Made by a program: the position numbers and the translations under genes
Part shown: in pieces, positions 23,108 to 31,778 of the stretch
Layout of the letters: the number at the start of each line of letters is the position of its first letter
Numbering within the stretch: the stretch's first letter is position 1
Source of the DNA: JACKCP01 sp034007295
Lineage (GTDB): Bacteria; Desulfobacterota; Desulfobacteria; Desulfobacterales; JACKCP01
Assembly (NCBI GenBank): GCA_034007295.1
Contig: JAVERC010000035.1
Span: 1-36,953, forward strand
DNA length: 36,953 bases
Reading direction: 5' to 3'
The notes under the pieces: generated by a model
Databases searched by the model: none
What the model saw: only the letters and a program-made list of their open reading frames with translations
What the model was told of the DNA's origin: nothing

Positions 23108-23315
23108 AACTTTTAACTGACTGATTTTAAAAAAAATATTTCTTTATAAACAGGTTAAACAAGTTAAACAAGAACAAACAAACCGTCTTTTCAAAAATCT
23201 CTGCCCCGAAAAAAGCCAGGGATTTGCCCCTACTCGTTGTTCGTTTGTTTTTATTTTTTAACCATAAACCTAACACAAAAAAGAAAAACCCAAAAAACCG
23301 TAAAAAGGCTCTAGT

Positions 23316-24473
23316 ATGAAAAATAAGATTATCGGATTTTTTAAAAGCTTACGAAACAAACCTCAGGGTAGACAGATTATTCTTTTAGAAGAATTGTCCT
23401 TCCTGTGGCTCGACGATGATTCTGTCATCGGAAAAGAAGAAAAAGAAAATTTCTTTGCCGAACTTGCTGAAGTAGAATTTAAAAATAAAAAAATAAAAAT
23501 CTTTTGGAAAGAGCTTTATGATAGCCAAATTTTTTCTTTTGAACTCAATGACTTAGTTTTTATTATTTCAAAGGCTTTATTTTTTTTAGAAAAAAATTTT
23601 GATAAAAAAAGAATAAACCCCCAAACCCCCTTGCCTGTTCAAAATCCGGTGTCTCTAGGTGAACATTCATTAAATGTAGCCAGAACCATATTCCAAAAAA
23701 ACAAAGGCTTATCCCCAAGGAAAATATTGTGCATGGTTACTGCTGCGCTCTGTCATGACCTGGGGTATGCGCTTGATGGATATGTTCGTCATGAAACAGG
23801 ATCACTGAGCTGGCTTGAAAGCCTCCTTGCAGACAAAAATATCGGACCTGATATTTTTCATATTACTGAAGCTATCCAAAACCACCACGAAAAACCAAGC
23901 CTTAAATCATCTAAAATTTCAAAAGCTCTTTTTGTGGCAAATCAGGAAGAAAACGAAAAAGAATTGTCAAAGATTAACGCCTCCCTCCCGACCACACCAA
24001 CCGAAACTCAAATACAAACAAAAGCAGATCCGCCAGAGGACCAAGAAAATTGCCAAAATGGAAGAAAAGAAGTTCCCCCCCCTGGAGAAACAAGAAGCCA
24101 GCACAGCGCAAATGAAACCGCTTTGAACCATGAAAAAGAAAATGAGCAAGGCGGCGAGGACGGTAACGATAGTAAAGAAATTTTTCTTTGGGAAAGAAAC
24201 ATCTTTATTCATCCCAGAGCTTGGGATGATTGCCAAAGAAGTCCTCTTTTTTCTTCTTTAAAGAATATTGAAAAGTATACCTGTGTCTTTAAGTTTGAGA
24301 AAAAGAAACCCTCTTTAACCCACAAAACGCAAAGCAGAGGAATTTATTATATTTTAAACGACGAAAATGATTCTTTAAAAATTGCATCAGCTTTAGCTTT
24401 AAAAGAAGGAATAGAGGATGATTTTTTAAAACTTATGAAAGTAGAAATAAAAAGGAAAGGGGATGAACTTTGA
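23316..24473 (+). CDS. Second HD-domain protein, last metal Asp apparently lost
   Basis: 385 aa from ATG 23316. Residues ~85-215 form an HD domain: NPVSLGEHSLNVA (His117), AALCHDLGYAL (His147, Asp148), His159 in YVRHETG, and AIQNHHEKP (His190, His191). Where the last Asp is expected the sequence reads KALFVANQEE, so it may be Asn209. A long polar linker (~215-290, rich in Gln, Glu, Asn and Pro) follows, then a C-terminal domain (~293-385). There is no membrane segment. It shares HD layout with the protein at 14125-15501 but is otherwise different. It heads the second transfer arm, overlapping the OmpA-like gene by four bases. Confidence 0.75.
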   Translation: MKNKIIGFFKSLRNKPQGRQIILLEELSFLWLDDDSVIGKEEKENFFAELAEVEFKNKKIKIFWKELYDSQIFSFELNDLVFIISKALFFLEKNFDKKRINPQTPLPVQNPVSLGEHSLNVARTIFQKNKGLSPRKILCMVTAALCHDLGYALDGYVRHETGSLSWLESLLADKNIGPDIFHITEAIQNHHEKPSLKSSKISKALFVANQEENEKELSKINASLPTTPTETQIQTKADPPEDQENCQNGRKEVPPPGETRSQHSANETALNHEKENEQGGEDGNDSKEIFLWERNIFIHPRAWDDCQRSPLFSSLKNIEKYTCVFKFEKKKPSLTHKTQSRGIYYILNDENDSLKIASALALKEGIEDDFLKLMKVEIKRKGDEL

Positions 24474-25081
24474 GAAAAAAAATATATATATATTTTATGG
24501 GTCTTTTTTTTATATCTTGCGTTCATGTTTCTGTAAGTTTTTCACAAGAACTCAGAATCAGATACCAAAAAGACTATAAAATAAGCAATCCAGTCGTATC
24601 TTTTTCAGCAGAATCAACATTTTTTATTAGGGTGGTGAGTGACGAATTAAATCAAAATGAAGTATCTCCATGTAACTTGCGAGATACTGACATTTCCGAA
24701 AAAACATTTTTTTTACCTGAAAATCCTGAGCTTTCATTAAGTCAAAATTTTTTCAAAGGCTCTTTTGAAATTTTATTTGATCTTGGAGAAAGCGATATAA
24801 AAAATGATTTTTTCCCAGTTTTGAATGCATTTGCAAGAACGTATAAAAAAGATGGACCTCTTGTCATCGAGGGGTACACTTGTCCATTGGGGACAAAGAC
24901 ATTGAATCAAACACTAGGCCAAAGAAGAGCTGAAAAACTTAAAGCTTTTTTTGAAAAAAAAGGATTTTTGCATATCGAAGCAAAAGGAAAGGAGGGATTT
25001 TATAAAAGCGAAAATCCGGATCTGTTTCATCTTAATCGACGCGCTGAAATCACATACAACATAAACTTTGTAAAGGAGTAG
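24470..25081 (+). CDS. OmpA-like peptidoglycan-binding protein
   Basis: 203 aa from TTG 24470, which overlaps the upstream stop (TTGA) and has AGGGGA seven bases before it. Signal peptide: KKIYIYFMGLFFISCVHVSVSF. The C-terminal ~110 residues are an OmpA domain: EILFDLGESDI, LVIEGYTCPLGT, LNQTLGQRRAEKLKAFFEKKG and HLNRRAEITY, including the Asp and Arg that hold diaminopimelate in the family. It probably ties the transfer apparatus to the cell wall. The gene directly precedes traA; the traA ribosome site lies in its last codons. Confidence 0.85.
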   Translation: MRKKIYIYFMGLFFISCVHVSVSFSQELRIRYQKDYKISNPVVSFSAESTFFIRVVSDELNQNEVSPCNLRDTDISEKTFFLPENPELSLSQNFFKGSFEILFDLGESDIKNDFFPVLNAFARTYKKDGPLVIEGYTCPLGTKTLNQTLGQRRAEKLKAFFEKKGFLHIEAKGKEGFYKSENPDLFHLNRRAEITYNINFVKE

Positions 25082-25084
25082 GAA

Positions 25085-25393
25085 ATGTTTCAAAAAAAAA
25101 CAGTTTTTCTCACGTTTTTTCTTGTTGGTTTTTTTTCCATTTTGCTTCTTGTGCCTGAGGCTATGGCATTTACACCCGCAGGTGGGAAAAAAATCGGTGA
25201 AGAGATATACCAATTTGCAGTTACGGATCTGATTGGTGGGCCGATTGGCGCGATATTCGGTGTAATTTGCATTATCCTGCTTGCTGCTGGTGCATTGAAA
25301 AACAATGTCCCTCTGGCAATTGGAGGTCTGCTTGCCGGGATTGCTGTATTGAAAAGCGCGACTATTGCCACCGCAATGGGAATGCTTTTCTGA
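25085..25393 (+). CDS. traA: TraA, F-type pilin precursor
   Basis: 102 aa from ATG 25085, preceded by AAAGGAG. The long leader (KKTVFLTFFLVGFFSILLLV) ends PEAMA, with predicted cleavage before FTPAGG, leaving ~73 residues like mature F pilin. Two hydrophobic helices (IGGPIGAIFGVICIILLAAG and VPLAIGGLLAGIAVLKSATI) are separated by the short basic-polar ALKNN loop that lines the pilus lumen in F. It is the subunit of the conjugative pilus. A strong hairpin follows 22 bases after the stop. Confidence 0.92.
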   Translation: MFQKKTVFLTFFLVGFFSILLLVPEAMAFTPAGGKKIGEEIYQFAVTDLIGGPIGAIFGVICIILLAAGALKNNVPLAIGGLLAGIAVLKSATIATAMGMLF

Positions 25394-25414
25394 ACAGAAT
25401 ATCAACAGTAACTG

Positions 25415-25450
25415 CGACAGTGACACTAACAAACGTTATTGTCACTGTTG
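25415..25450 (+). other. Strong hairpin between traA and traL
   Basis: CGACAGTGACA pairs with TGTCACTGTTG (one wobble). The inner TAAC/GTTA pair extends the stem around an AAAC loop after one mismatch. There is no T-run, so it is more likely an mRNA-stabilising or processing hairpin that raises pilin expression than a terminator. Confidence 0.75.
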
Positions 25451-25466
25451 CTATAAGGAAATTTAT

Positions 25467-25739
25467 ATGGATGAAGTTAAGTGCCCTCAATATTTAAAAA
25501 AACCCCTAACCTTTCTTATTTTTGAATCAGATGAAACTCTAATTTTCATGATTTTTTTTATATTTTCCATGCTGGCAGAATCTCTTTTCCACATCATATG
25601 GCCTTTTTTGACAACCTACCTTTTCCGTAAAATTAAGCAAAAATATCCTGAAGGTATCTTGTGGCATTTTTTATATTATATAGGATTTCAAAATTTTAAA
25701 AACTATCCATCTACCTTCGAAAGGCGCTTTGGAGAGTGA
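25467..25739 (+). CDS. traL: TraL, F-type pilus assembly membrane protein
   Basis: 90 aa from ATG 25467 with AAGGA eight bases upstream; the frame is open further 5' only through the hairpin. Length matches F TraL (91). Family marks: KKPLTFLIFESDE (the 'P..i.g.e.dE' box), a long hydrophobic region (LIFMIFFIFSMLAESLFHII), and the C-terminal basic-aromatic tail YYIGFQNFKNYPSTFERRF. It is an inner-membrane component of the pilus assembly complex. Its TGA overlaps the traE GTG. Confidence 0.85.
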   Translation: MDEVKCPQYLKKPLTFLIFESDETLIFMIFFIFSMLAESLFHIIWPFLTTYLFRKIKQKYPEGILWHFLYYIGFQNFKNYPSTFERRFGE

Positions 25740-26293
25740 AAAAGGAATTTTTTATAAATAAATATGAAGCATACAGAGAAACAAGTAAAATATTATCATT
25801 TTGCCTAATCATTATCTCTATATGCTTTTTAGTGTCAGTTTATTTTATTTATTCTTTAAATAAAAACCAAAAAATCGTTATTATTCCTCCTGGTGCCGAT
25901 AGCAGAATTGAAGTAAGTCACAATTCCATAGATATCAATACATTAAAATTATGGTCGAAATATATCACGGGTCTTTTTCTCACTTACACTCCGTCTACCT
26001 ATGTCGATCAAGCAAATGATCTATTAAAAATGGCAGCTCCTCATTTTTATAAAAACCTTGAATCTCTTCTTTTGGAAAACAGAAAAGACATAGAAACTCT
26101 TAAAGTATCAAGCACTTTTTTCCCAGACGAATTCGAAGTAGATAGAAATAAAAATGAATTGATAATTAAAGGGGACAGGTTTCTTGTTGTAGGATCAGAA
26201 ATTTTAACAAAAAAAAGAGAAATTTATATCATAAGTTATGAGGTAATAAATGGCAGATTTAATTTGACTGGAATTTATCAACCTAAAAAATAG
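25736..26293 (+). CDS. traE: TraE, VirB5/VirB8-type inner-membrane scaffold
   Basis: 185 aa from GTG 25736 (GTGA overlap with traL). One membrane helix (~21-40, LIIISICFLVSVYFIYSL) is followed by a periplasmic domain containing KIVIIPPGAD, LFLTYTPSTYVDQANDLL, FFPDEFEVD and GDRFLVVGSEI...REIYIISYEV. This is the TraE/VirB8-like pattern. F TraE is 188 aa. It links the inner membrane to the core complex. No oddities. Confidence 0.9.
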   Translation: MKKEFFINKYEAYRETSKILSFCLIIISICFLVSVYFIYSLNKNQKIVIIPPGADSRIEVSHNSIDINTLKLWSKYITGLFLTYTPSTYVDQANDLLKMAAPHFYKNLESLLLENRKDIETLKVSSTFFPDEFEVDRNKNELIIKGDRFLVVGSEILTKKREIYIISYEVINGRFNLTGIYQPKK

Positions 26294-26329
26294 CGCGTAA
26301 ATGAATCTGATTTGAGGAGATTTGCTATA

Positions 26330-27514
26330 ATGACCAAATGTAAGTTTTTTTTTCTACTTTTATTTTTTTTTATTTTAAAAACAAATTCATACGCGAATGT
26401 ATGGACTGTCAGTCTTGGTATCGAATCCGATCTTCCTTCTGCTCAAGAATTCTCGGAAAAAATAAAAAAAACTTTCCCGAATGTACAAATATGCCTCAAT
26501 TCATCAGGTGAATATATAATATCTGATGGAACAGTCACAGAGGATACGACCATAGTTACTTCGTCAATCAAAACCGCCATTGATAAAGGATATAAGGCTG
26601 AAATATATCCTATCGAAAAAAATAAATGTTTTGGACCTGAAAGTTTTTTACAAAGTCACTCATCAAAAATATCTGAAAATCCAGTTCCTTTAAGAATAAA
26701 AACCCCAAAATATTCGGGTGTAAAATCTCAAGGCGAACAACTCTCGTCATTAGCTATTAATTCACATGCACCAGGTATGGAGGCTATTGGTAATGGTCGA
26801 ATTATTCAGGACAAGTTTGTTGAAGTTTATCCTGACATTGTTACATCGGTATGGTTGTCAAATAGGGACGTAAACAGAATTGTTTGTGAAGGAGGGGTTC
26901 CTGTTGCAGATGTAATTTATTCTGAAGAAAAAGGAATAACACATAGAGTCCATAACGATACTGTCTGGTTAAAATATGTAGCATTGGAATCAAGTCTTAC
27001 CAGAGAATTAAAATATCGAAATGAACCTACGGAACTCTACGTTCTGTGTGGCGCAGAGAAAAAAACTTACGCAATGGTTGTGAGTCCACAGTTTATCAAT
27101 ACTCAAAAAATAATTTTAAAAACCGGCAATCAAAATCTTACAAAAAATCAAAATTTATTTAAAGGACTTTCTACGGAAGAAAAAATATTGTTAATAATAA
27201 AAGAAGCCTATAGTAATTCTTATCCTGATTCTTACTCGATAAAAAAACCTGATGCCAATATGACTCCTGTTAATTATAGCTCGCTGGTCATAAATCCGGA
27301 ACGTGAAATAAAAATTCATGGTGAAGGTTTGCGTATAGCTGAATTTATAATTTGGAATAATCCGGAATGCGAATCTGTTGGAACAGTTTATTTCGATGAA
27401 AAAACATTACTTTCTTTAAGTCTTAGAGAAAGGCCATTGCTTATTTCCATCGAAAATCACCAGATTCCCCCAGGATATAAAACAAGAGCCTTTATCGTAG
27501 ATTTTGAACAATAA
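26330..27514 (+). CDS. traK: TraK secretin-like core protein with extra SPOR-like N-terminal domain
   Basis: 394 aa from ATG 26330 (GAGGAGA nine bases upstream; an in-frame TTG at 26312 overlaps that site). Signal peptide ends NSYA. F TraK is only ~240 aa. The extra N-terminal ~75 residues (WTVSLGIESDLPSAQEFSEK, GEYIISDGTVTEDTTIVTSS, AIDKGYKAEI) resemble a SPOR peptidoglycan-binding domain. The TraK part follows: VEVYPDIVTSVWLSNRDVNR, IVCEGGVP and LYVLCGAEKKTYAMVV. TraK forms the outer-membrane ring with TraB and TraV. The SPOR call is from pattern only. Confidence 0.85.
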   Translation: MTKCKFFFLLLFFFILKTNSYANVWTVSLGIESDLPSAQEFSEKIKKTFPNVQICLNSSGEYIISDGTVTEDTTIVTSSIKTAIDKGYKAEIYPIEKNKCFGPESFLQSHSSKISENPVPLRIKTPKYSGVKSQGEQLSSLAINSHAPGMEAIGNGRIIQDKFVEVYPDIVTSVWLSNRDVNRIVCEGGVPVADVIYSEEKGITHRVHNDTVWLKYVALESSLTRELKYRNEPTELYVLCGAEKKTYAMVVSPQFINTQKIILKTGNQNLTKNQNLFKGLSTEEKILLIIKEAYSNSYPDSYSIKKPDANMTPVNYSSLVINPEREIKIHGEGLRIAEFIIWNNPECESVGTVYFDEKTLLSLSLRERPLLISIENHQIPPGYKTRAFIVDFEQ

Positions 27515-27527
27515 AAAAGAGGAAAAA

Positions 27528-28820
27528 ATGAACGATACATTTCATAAAAATCAAGAAGAAGACAAAGAAACCAGTAAGGAAAAAATTCTTGCTAAATTGC
27601 GAGATATTACAGCTAAAAGCGGGAAAACTTATAAAGAAAAAATAAATCATTCATCCAAAAAACATAAAATTTTGATTTATATTTCGGCTATTTTAGTTTT
27701 TATACTCATTGTTTTTTTTATACAAAGAGCGCGACAAACATATACTCAAAACCCGTATTCAGAAACAGTTTCTTTAGAAAAGATTCCCTTTGAACGAGAA
27801 GATTTGGATCGTGCTTTAAGATATCAAATTTTGAATAGAGAAAATAAACAATTGCAGGATTTAAAAAGAGAGGTTGATTTATTAAGATCGTCATTGTCAG
27901 AAAAAAATAGATTTGAAGCATATAAAACACAAGAAGAAAACATGATCCCTATCCCTACTGCGCCCAAAAAAGAGCCAGAGCCAGAAGTTCAAAATACCCA
28001 CGTCCCAAATTTCATAAATACACCCAGGCCTACTACTCGTGATTTACTATACGGAGAATTCAAAAATACCCCTCCCCCTCCTGAAGTTGAAGTTTTTAGT
28101 GTTGTGGGGTCAATAAAATCTGAACCCATTGAAATTCCGATAGAAAAAACAAAAGAAGACGCACAAAAAAAAACTATTTTTTTACCCCCTTCTTTCGTTA
28201 AGGCGGATTTGTTGACTGGTGTTACTGCCAAAACAACAGGAACATCAAGTCGTGACACAACTCCACTCATGTTGCGTATCCGTGACCTCGCAATATTGCC
28301 CAACGCCGTTAAAGCGGATTTAAAGGGATGTTTTGTTATAGCAGAGGGGTATGGGGATCTTGCGTCAGAGAGGATCATCACACGCCTTGTCACGCTGTCT
28401 TGTGTCGATAAAAAAGGCGGTGCTGTCATTGATGAAAGTGTAGATGGTTTCATAGTGGATGAAGATGGTGGTATTGGCCTAGCTGCAAATGTGACTGCCA
28501 AGATGGGAACGCATATAGCACGTTCCATGTGGGCTGGTTTTGTAGGGGGATTTGGTAAAGGTTTGTCTGACAGTCAAAAAAGTTTTTCTTTTTCAGATTC
28601 AGGAAATGTGAATTCTCTTATTGAAAGTCAAGATCTGACCAAAAGTCTGAAAAGCGGCCTGGGTGAAGGCATTTCTGATGGAACAAAAGACTTGAGAAGT
28701 TTTTATCTTAAATTAGCAGAACAAACTATGCCTGTTCTCCAATCTGGTTCAAGCAAAGAGGTTACTATTGTTTTCAGTAAAGGCAGAGATCTCTCAATAA
28801 TGCTTAAAGATCTTTATTAA
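27528..28820 (+). CDS. traB: TraB, VirB10-type core protein
   Basis: 430 aa from ATG 27528 behind AAAGAGGA. Cytoplasmic basic N-terminus, one membrane helix (~47-66, KILIYISAILVFILIVFF), a coiled-coil stretch (~100-130, RENKQLQDLKREVDLLRSSL), a proline-rich spacer with PPPPEVE, then the TrbI/VirB10 beta-barrel: DTTPLMLRIRDLAILPN, LKGCFVIAEGYGDLASERI, VDGFIVDEDGGIGLAANV and a C-terminal RDLSIMLKDLY. It spans the envelope and connects TraC/TraD to the outer ring. Confidence 0.93.
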   Translation: MNDTFHKNQEEDKETSKEKILAKLRDITAKSGKTYKEKINHSSKKHKILIYISAILVFILIVFFIQRARQTYTQNPYSETVSLEKIPFEREDLDRALRYQILNRENKQLQDLKREVDLLRSSLSEKNRFEAYKTQEENMIPIPTAPKKEPEPEVQNTHVPNFINTPRPTTRDLLYGEFKNTPPPPEVEVFSVVGSIKSEPIEIPIEKTKEDAQKKTIFLPPSFVKADLLTGVTAKTTGTSSRDTTPLMLRIRDLAILPNAVKADLKGCFVIAEGYGDLASERIITRLVTLSCVDKKGGAVIDESVDGFIVDEDGGIGLAANVTAKMGTHIARSMWAGFVGGFGKGLSDSQKSFSFSDSGNVNSLIESQDLTKSLKSGLGEGISDGTKDLRSFYLKLAEQTMPVLQSGSSKEVTIVFSKGRDLSIMLKDLY

Positions 28821-28832
28821 AAAGGAAAAAAA

Positions 28833-29225
28833 ATGATATTTCAAAAACTTCTTCTCATAATTTTTTCTGTTCTTTTTTTGTCTGGTTGTTCAATTTTGAA
28901 CCCTTACAATGAAGAATTTCTGTGTCCAAATACATCAAAAGGAATATGCACGACCGTAGAAAACGCATATTTTAACAGCAATAATATCAACTCACCTCTT
29001 TCACCACAACCTGAACAGACCATATCGAATCAAACAAGAAATGTCACATTGGCAAGCATTATAGGTAGTCCAGAACAGCCTATAATAACACCACCGAAAA
29101 TTGCGCGAGTGCTGATTTTGCCGTATTCAGCAAAAAATGGAACAATGATGTATGGCGAACGTTATGCATACATTATCGTTAAACAAGCCTCTTTTGATGT
29201 TTTAGCCACAAATACCATTGAGTGA
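28833..29225 (+). CDS. traV: TraV, outer-membrane lipoprotein of the core complex
   Basis: 130 aa from ATG 28833 (AAAGGA upstream). Lipobox LSGC with the lipidated Cys19. After it, NPYNEEFLCPNTSKGICTTV holds the two conserved TraV cysteines (Cys31, Cys38 approx.). A Pro/Asn-rich middle follows, then the family's VLILPYSAKNGTMMYGERYAYIIV end. F TraV is 171 aa. It anchors the TraK ring to the outer membrane. Gene order K-B-V as in F. Confidence 0.9.
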   Translation: MIFQKLLLIIFSVLFLSGCSILNPYNEEFLCPNTSKGICTTVENAYFNSNNINSPLSPQPEQTISNQTRNVTLASIIGSPEQPIITPPKIARVLILPYSAKNGTMMYGERYAYIIVKQASFDVLATNTIE

Positions 29226-29230
29226 TACTT

Positions 29231-29250
29231 CCCCTCGCCTGAAAGCGGGG
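29231..29250 (+). other. Small hairpin between traV and traC
   Basis: CCCCTCGC and GCGGGG flank a CTGAAA loop with one bulged T. It resembles short IS200/IS605-type end hairpins and also plain intercistronic hairpins. No T-run long enough for a terminator follows. Confidence 0.45.
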
Positions 29251-29288
29251 TTTCAAATAAGTGATCCATCAAAGGAGGTATGGTAAAA

Positions 29289-31778
29289 ATGTTCTTTTTT
29301 AATAGTTCAAAAACTTTATCATTCAAAGATTTGTTTAACATGAAAAACATAAATAAAATATCAAAATATCTCCCTTATCGTGCCTATGATCCAGACAGAG
29401 AATTATACTACAACGTCGATGATTCCATAGGAATCATGTTTGAATGTACACCTTTGGTTTTTGCCTCAAAAAAAGTATTTGACACTCTTGAGGGTCTTTT
29501 CAATATTGGGATACCATTCGATTCTTCTTTACAGTTTTTGCTTTATGCTGATCCCAATATTGACTACGTTACTGATTTATATCTGAAAATGAAAACAAGA
29601 AAGCATGTTGTTGTTCAAAAGCAAGCTTCTGCGACTGTCGATTTTTTAAAAGATCAAAAAGGTTTCAGAAAAAAAATGAAAGGGATTCCGCCCAGGGATC
29701 ATAGACTATTTGTTTCTCTTAAAATTCCGTACAACGCATCTCTTACAGATAAAGATTTTGAAGAATTGAAATCAAACATGAAAGAAATCTTAAATGCAGC
29801 ATTTCTTAATCCTGTACCAATAAAACCACTTGGACTTATAGCATTTTTAGGTCAAATTCTTAATGACAAAAAAATTACATTTCCTCGATACGATGACTTC
29901 AAAACTATTAACGAACAAATAGTTTTGTCTGATTCTGATTATAAATTTGAAAAAGACAGATTGGTAATTGGGAATAAAATTTTACGATCTCAGACCGTAA
30001 AAAATATGCCCAAAAAACTCGATTCTCTCACAGCAAACCTTTTGACTGGAGGTATTGAAGGCCTGATATCCGATGCACAACAAATAACTATCCCATATTT
30101 TTTTTCCACAACCATTATTTTCAAAAATATTAGGTCGAAAATACATGCAAAATGCAATATCATGCTGAAACAAAAAGGCCTTGGATCTCTTTCTATTCAG
30201 TTAAAGAAGAAAACAGATGAATATATGTGGGCTGCGGATCAGCTAGAAGAAGGTAAAGCTTTTTATTATGTAATCCCTTCTGTGTGGACTATTGCTGACG
30301 ATGAAGAAAAGTCTCTAGCCGCTGCTGCGAGACTAAAAAGATTATGGGAATCTCAAGGTTTTACTGTGCAAAATGACAAGCTGATATTACAACCGTTGTT
30401 TTTAACATGTCTTCCTTTTGGACTCTACAATGAAAAAAATTTTTTAGATTTTCTGAATAGACATCAAATATTACAAAGCGAAGCAGCATTAAGGTTGCTG
30501 CCAATTCAAGCTGATTTTAACTGCTTGATGGAACCCGCCATGCTTTTTTCTGGAAGAAAAGGGCAGATAGTATCTCTCAATATTTTCAATAAACATGCAA
30601 CTAATTATAATGCTTTTGTTGCGGCTGAATCTGGTGCTGGAAAAAGTTTTTTCATGAATACATTTTGCATAAATTATTTCGGAACTGGTGCAAAAATACG
30701 ACTGGTAGATGTGGGGGGATCTTATAAAAAACTGTGTGAAATGTTAGGTGGAAAGTACATTGTATTCTCAAAAGAGAATAAAATAGTTTTAAATCCTATT
30801 TCTAATATTAGGGACCCTGATGAAGACATTCACACTGTAGCGGCTATTATTGCTCAAATGGCATATTCTGCGTCTTTAGCTCGACCATCAGAAGAGGAAA
30901 TGACCCTCATTAAAGAGGCAGTAAAGATTGTTTATACAGAAAAAGGTAATGATGGAAATATAGATGATGTTTATAATATTCTTCTTTCGCCATCAAAAAA
31001 AATTGGTATCTTGCAAGAGATTATTGAGAATTGTGTAGGAGAATCATGCAGCGCGGATCTTAATATCATATCTACCAGAATCGCTTTCAACCTGGCTGCA
31101 TTTACGTCAAGGGGTGAATATGGTGGATGGTTCAATGGTCCAAGTACGTTCAATATAGCCCATGATGATTTTGTTGTCTTAGAGCTTCAAGAACTTAAAA
31201 ATATAAAAGAACTTTTCCCCGTTATAATTCTTCAACTAATGAATGCTATAACATCTAACCTGTACCTCTCAGAAAGGGATGTGCCTAGAATAGTCGGTTT
31301 TGACGAAGCCTGGGAGTGTTTTTCTGAAGAATCTTACATGCTGGAACAGGTTATTGAGGCTGGATACAGGAAAGCACGAAAATACCAAGGAAGTTTTATT
31401 ACTATCACACAGTCTGTAATGGATCTGAAAGATTTTGGTAAGGTTGGCAGGGTCATAAATGATAACTCTGCTTTTAAGTTTTTACTGCAAGCCCAAACTT
31501 ATCAAAAAATTAAAGATGAAAAAATGTTGGATATAAGTGATTTTGATCTTCATCAACTTGAATCCGTAAAAAACAATAAGCCTCATTACTCAGAAATATA
31601 TCTTCAGTCGGCTCTTGCAAAAGGTGTTTTCAGATTATGTGTTGATCCAACAAGTTATTATATTTATTCAACAGAAGCTACAGATAAAACTAAACTTGAA
31701 AAAATAATGGCTGAGTTTGGTTGTGATATTATGGAAGCTATTGAAATTTTAGTAGAAAGGGATAAAAATGCAGCATAA
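29289..31778 (+). CDS. traC: TraC, VirB4-family assembly ATPase
   Basis: 829 aa. I chose ATG 29289 because the strong AAAGGAGGT (29271-29279) sits ten bases before it; an in-frame ATG at 29280 touches that site. F TraC is 875 aa. N-terminal half: FKDLFNMKNINKISKYLPYR, YNVDDSIGIMFECTPL. Walker A is AAESGAGKS (~446-454), followed by RLVDVGGSYKKLCEMLGGKY. Walker B is VGFDEAWE (~670), then YRKARKYQGSFITITQSVMD. It powers pilus assembly at the inner membrane. The end overlaps traH by 11 bases. Confidence 0.94.
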   Translation: MFFFNSSKTLSFKDLFNMKNINKISKYLPYRAYDPDRELYYNVDDSIGIMFECTPLVFASKKVFDTLEGLFNIGIPFDSSLQFLLYADPNIDYVTDLYLKMKTRKHVVVQKQASATVDFLKDQKGFRKKMKGIPPRDHRLFVSLKIPYNASLTDKDFEELKSNMKEILNAAFLNPVPIKPLGLIAFLGQILNDKKITFPRYDDFKTINEQIVLSDSDYKFEKDRLVIGNKILRSQTVKNMPKKLDSLTANLLTGGIEGLISDAQQITIPYFFSTTIIFKNIRSKIHAKCNIMLKQKGLGSLSIQLKKKTDEYMWAADQLEEGKAFYYVIPSVWTIADDEEKSLAAAARLKRLWESQGFTVQNDKLILQPLFLTCLPFGLYNEKNFLDFLNRHQILQSEAALRLLPIQADFNCLMEPAMLFSGRKGQIVSLNIFNKHATNYNAFVAAESGAGKSFFMNTFCINYFGTGAKIRLVDVGGSYKKLCEMLGGKYIVFSKENKIVLNPISNIRDPDEDIHTVAAIIAQMAYSASLARPSEEEMTLIKEAVKIVYTEKGNDGNIDDVYNILLSPSKKIGILQEIIENCVGESCSADLNIISTRIAFNLAAFTSRGEYGGWFNGPSTFNIAHDDFVVLELQELKNIKELFPVIILQLMNAITSNLYLSERDVPRIVGFDEAWECFSEESYMLEQVIEAGYRKARKYQGSFITITQSVMDLKDFGKVGRVINDNSAFKFLLQAQTYQKIKDEKMLDISDFDLHQLESVKNNKPHYSEIYLQSALAKGVFRLCVDPTSYYIYSTEATDKTKLEKIMAEFGCDIMEAIEILVERDKNAA

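Larger units (their letters stand above)
22862..23315. other. Vegetative replication origin region (oriV)
   Basis: The region holds no gene. It contains the operator, an AT-rich stretch (22904-22990), the iteron array, a DnaA-box-like TTATAAACA (23144-23152) and two abutting GTTAAACAA repeats (23154-23171). From ~23190 to the HD gene at 23316 I see only an A-rich leader with AAGG eight bases before the ATG. Confidence 0.75.

Noticed and set aside
23967..24236. Leftward frames inside the second HD gene
   Set aside because: They are antisense to the polar linker and lack start signals and motifs.
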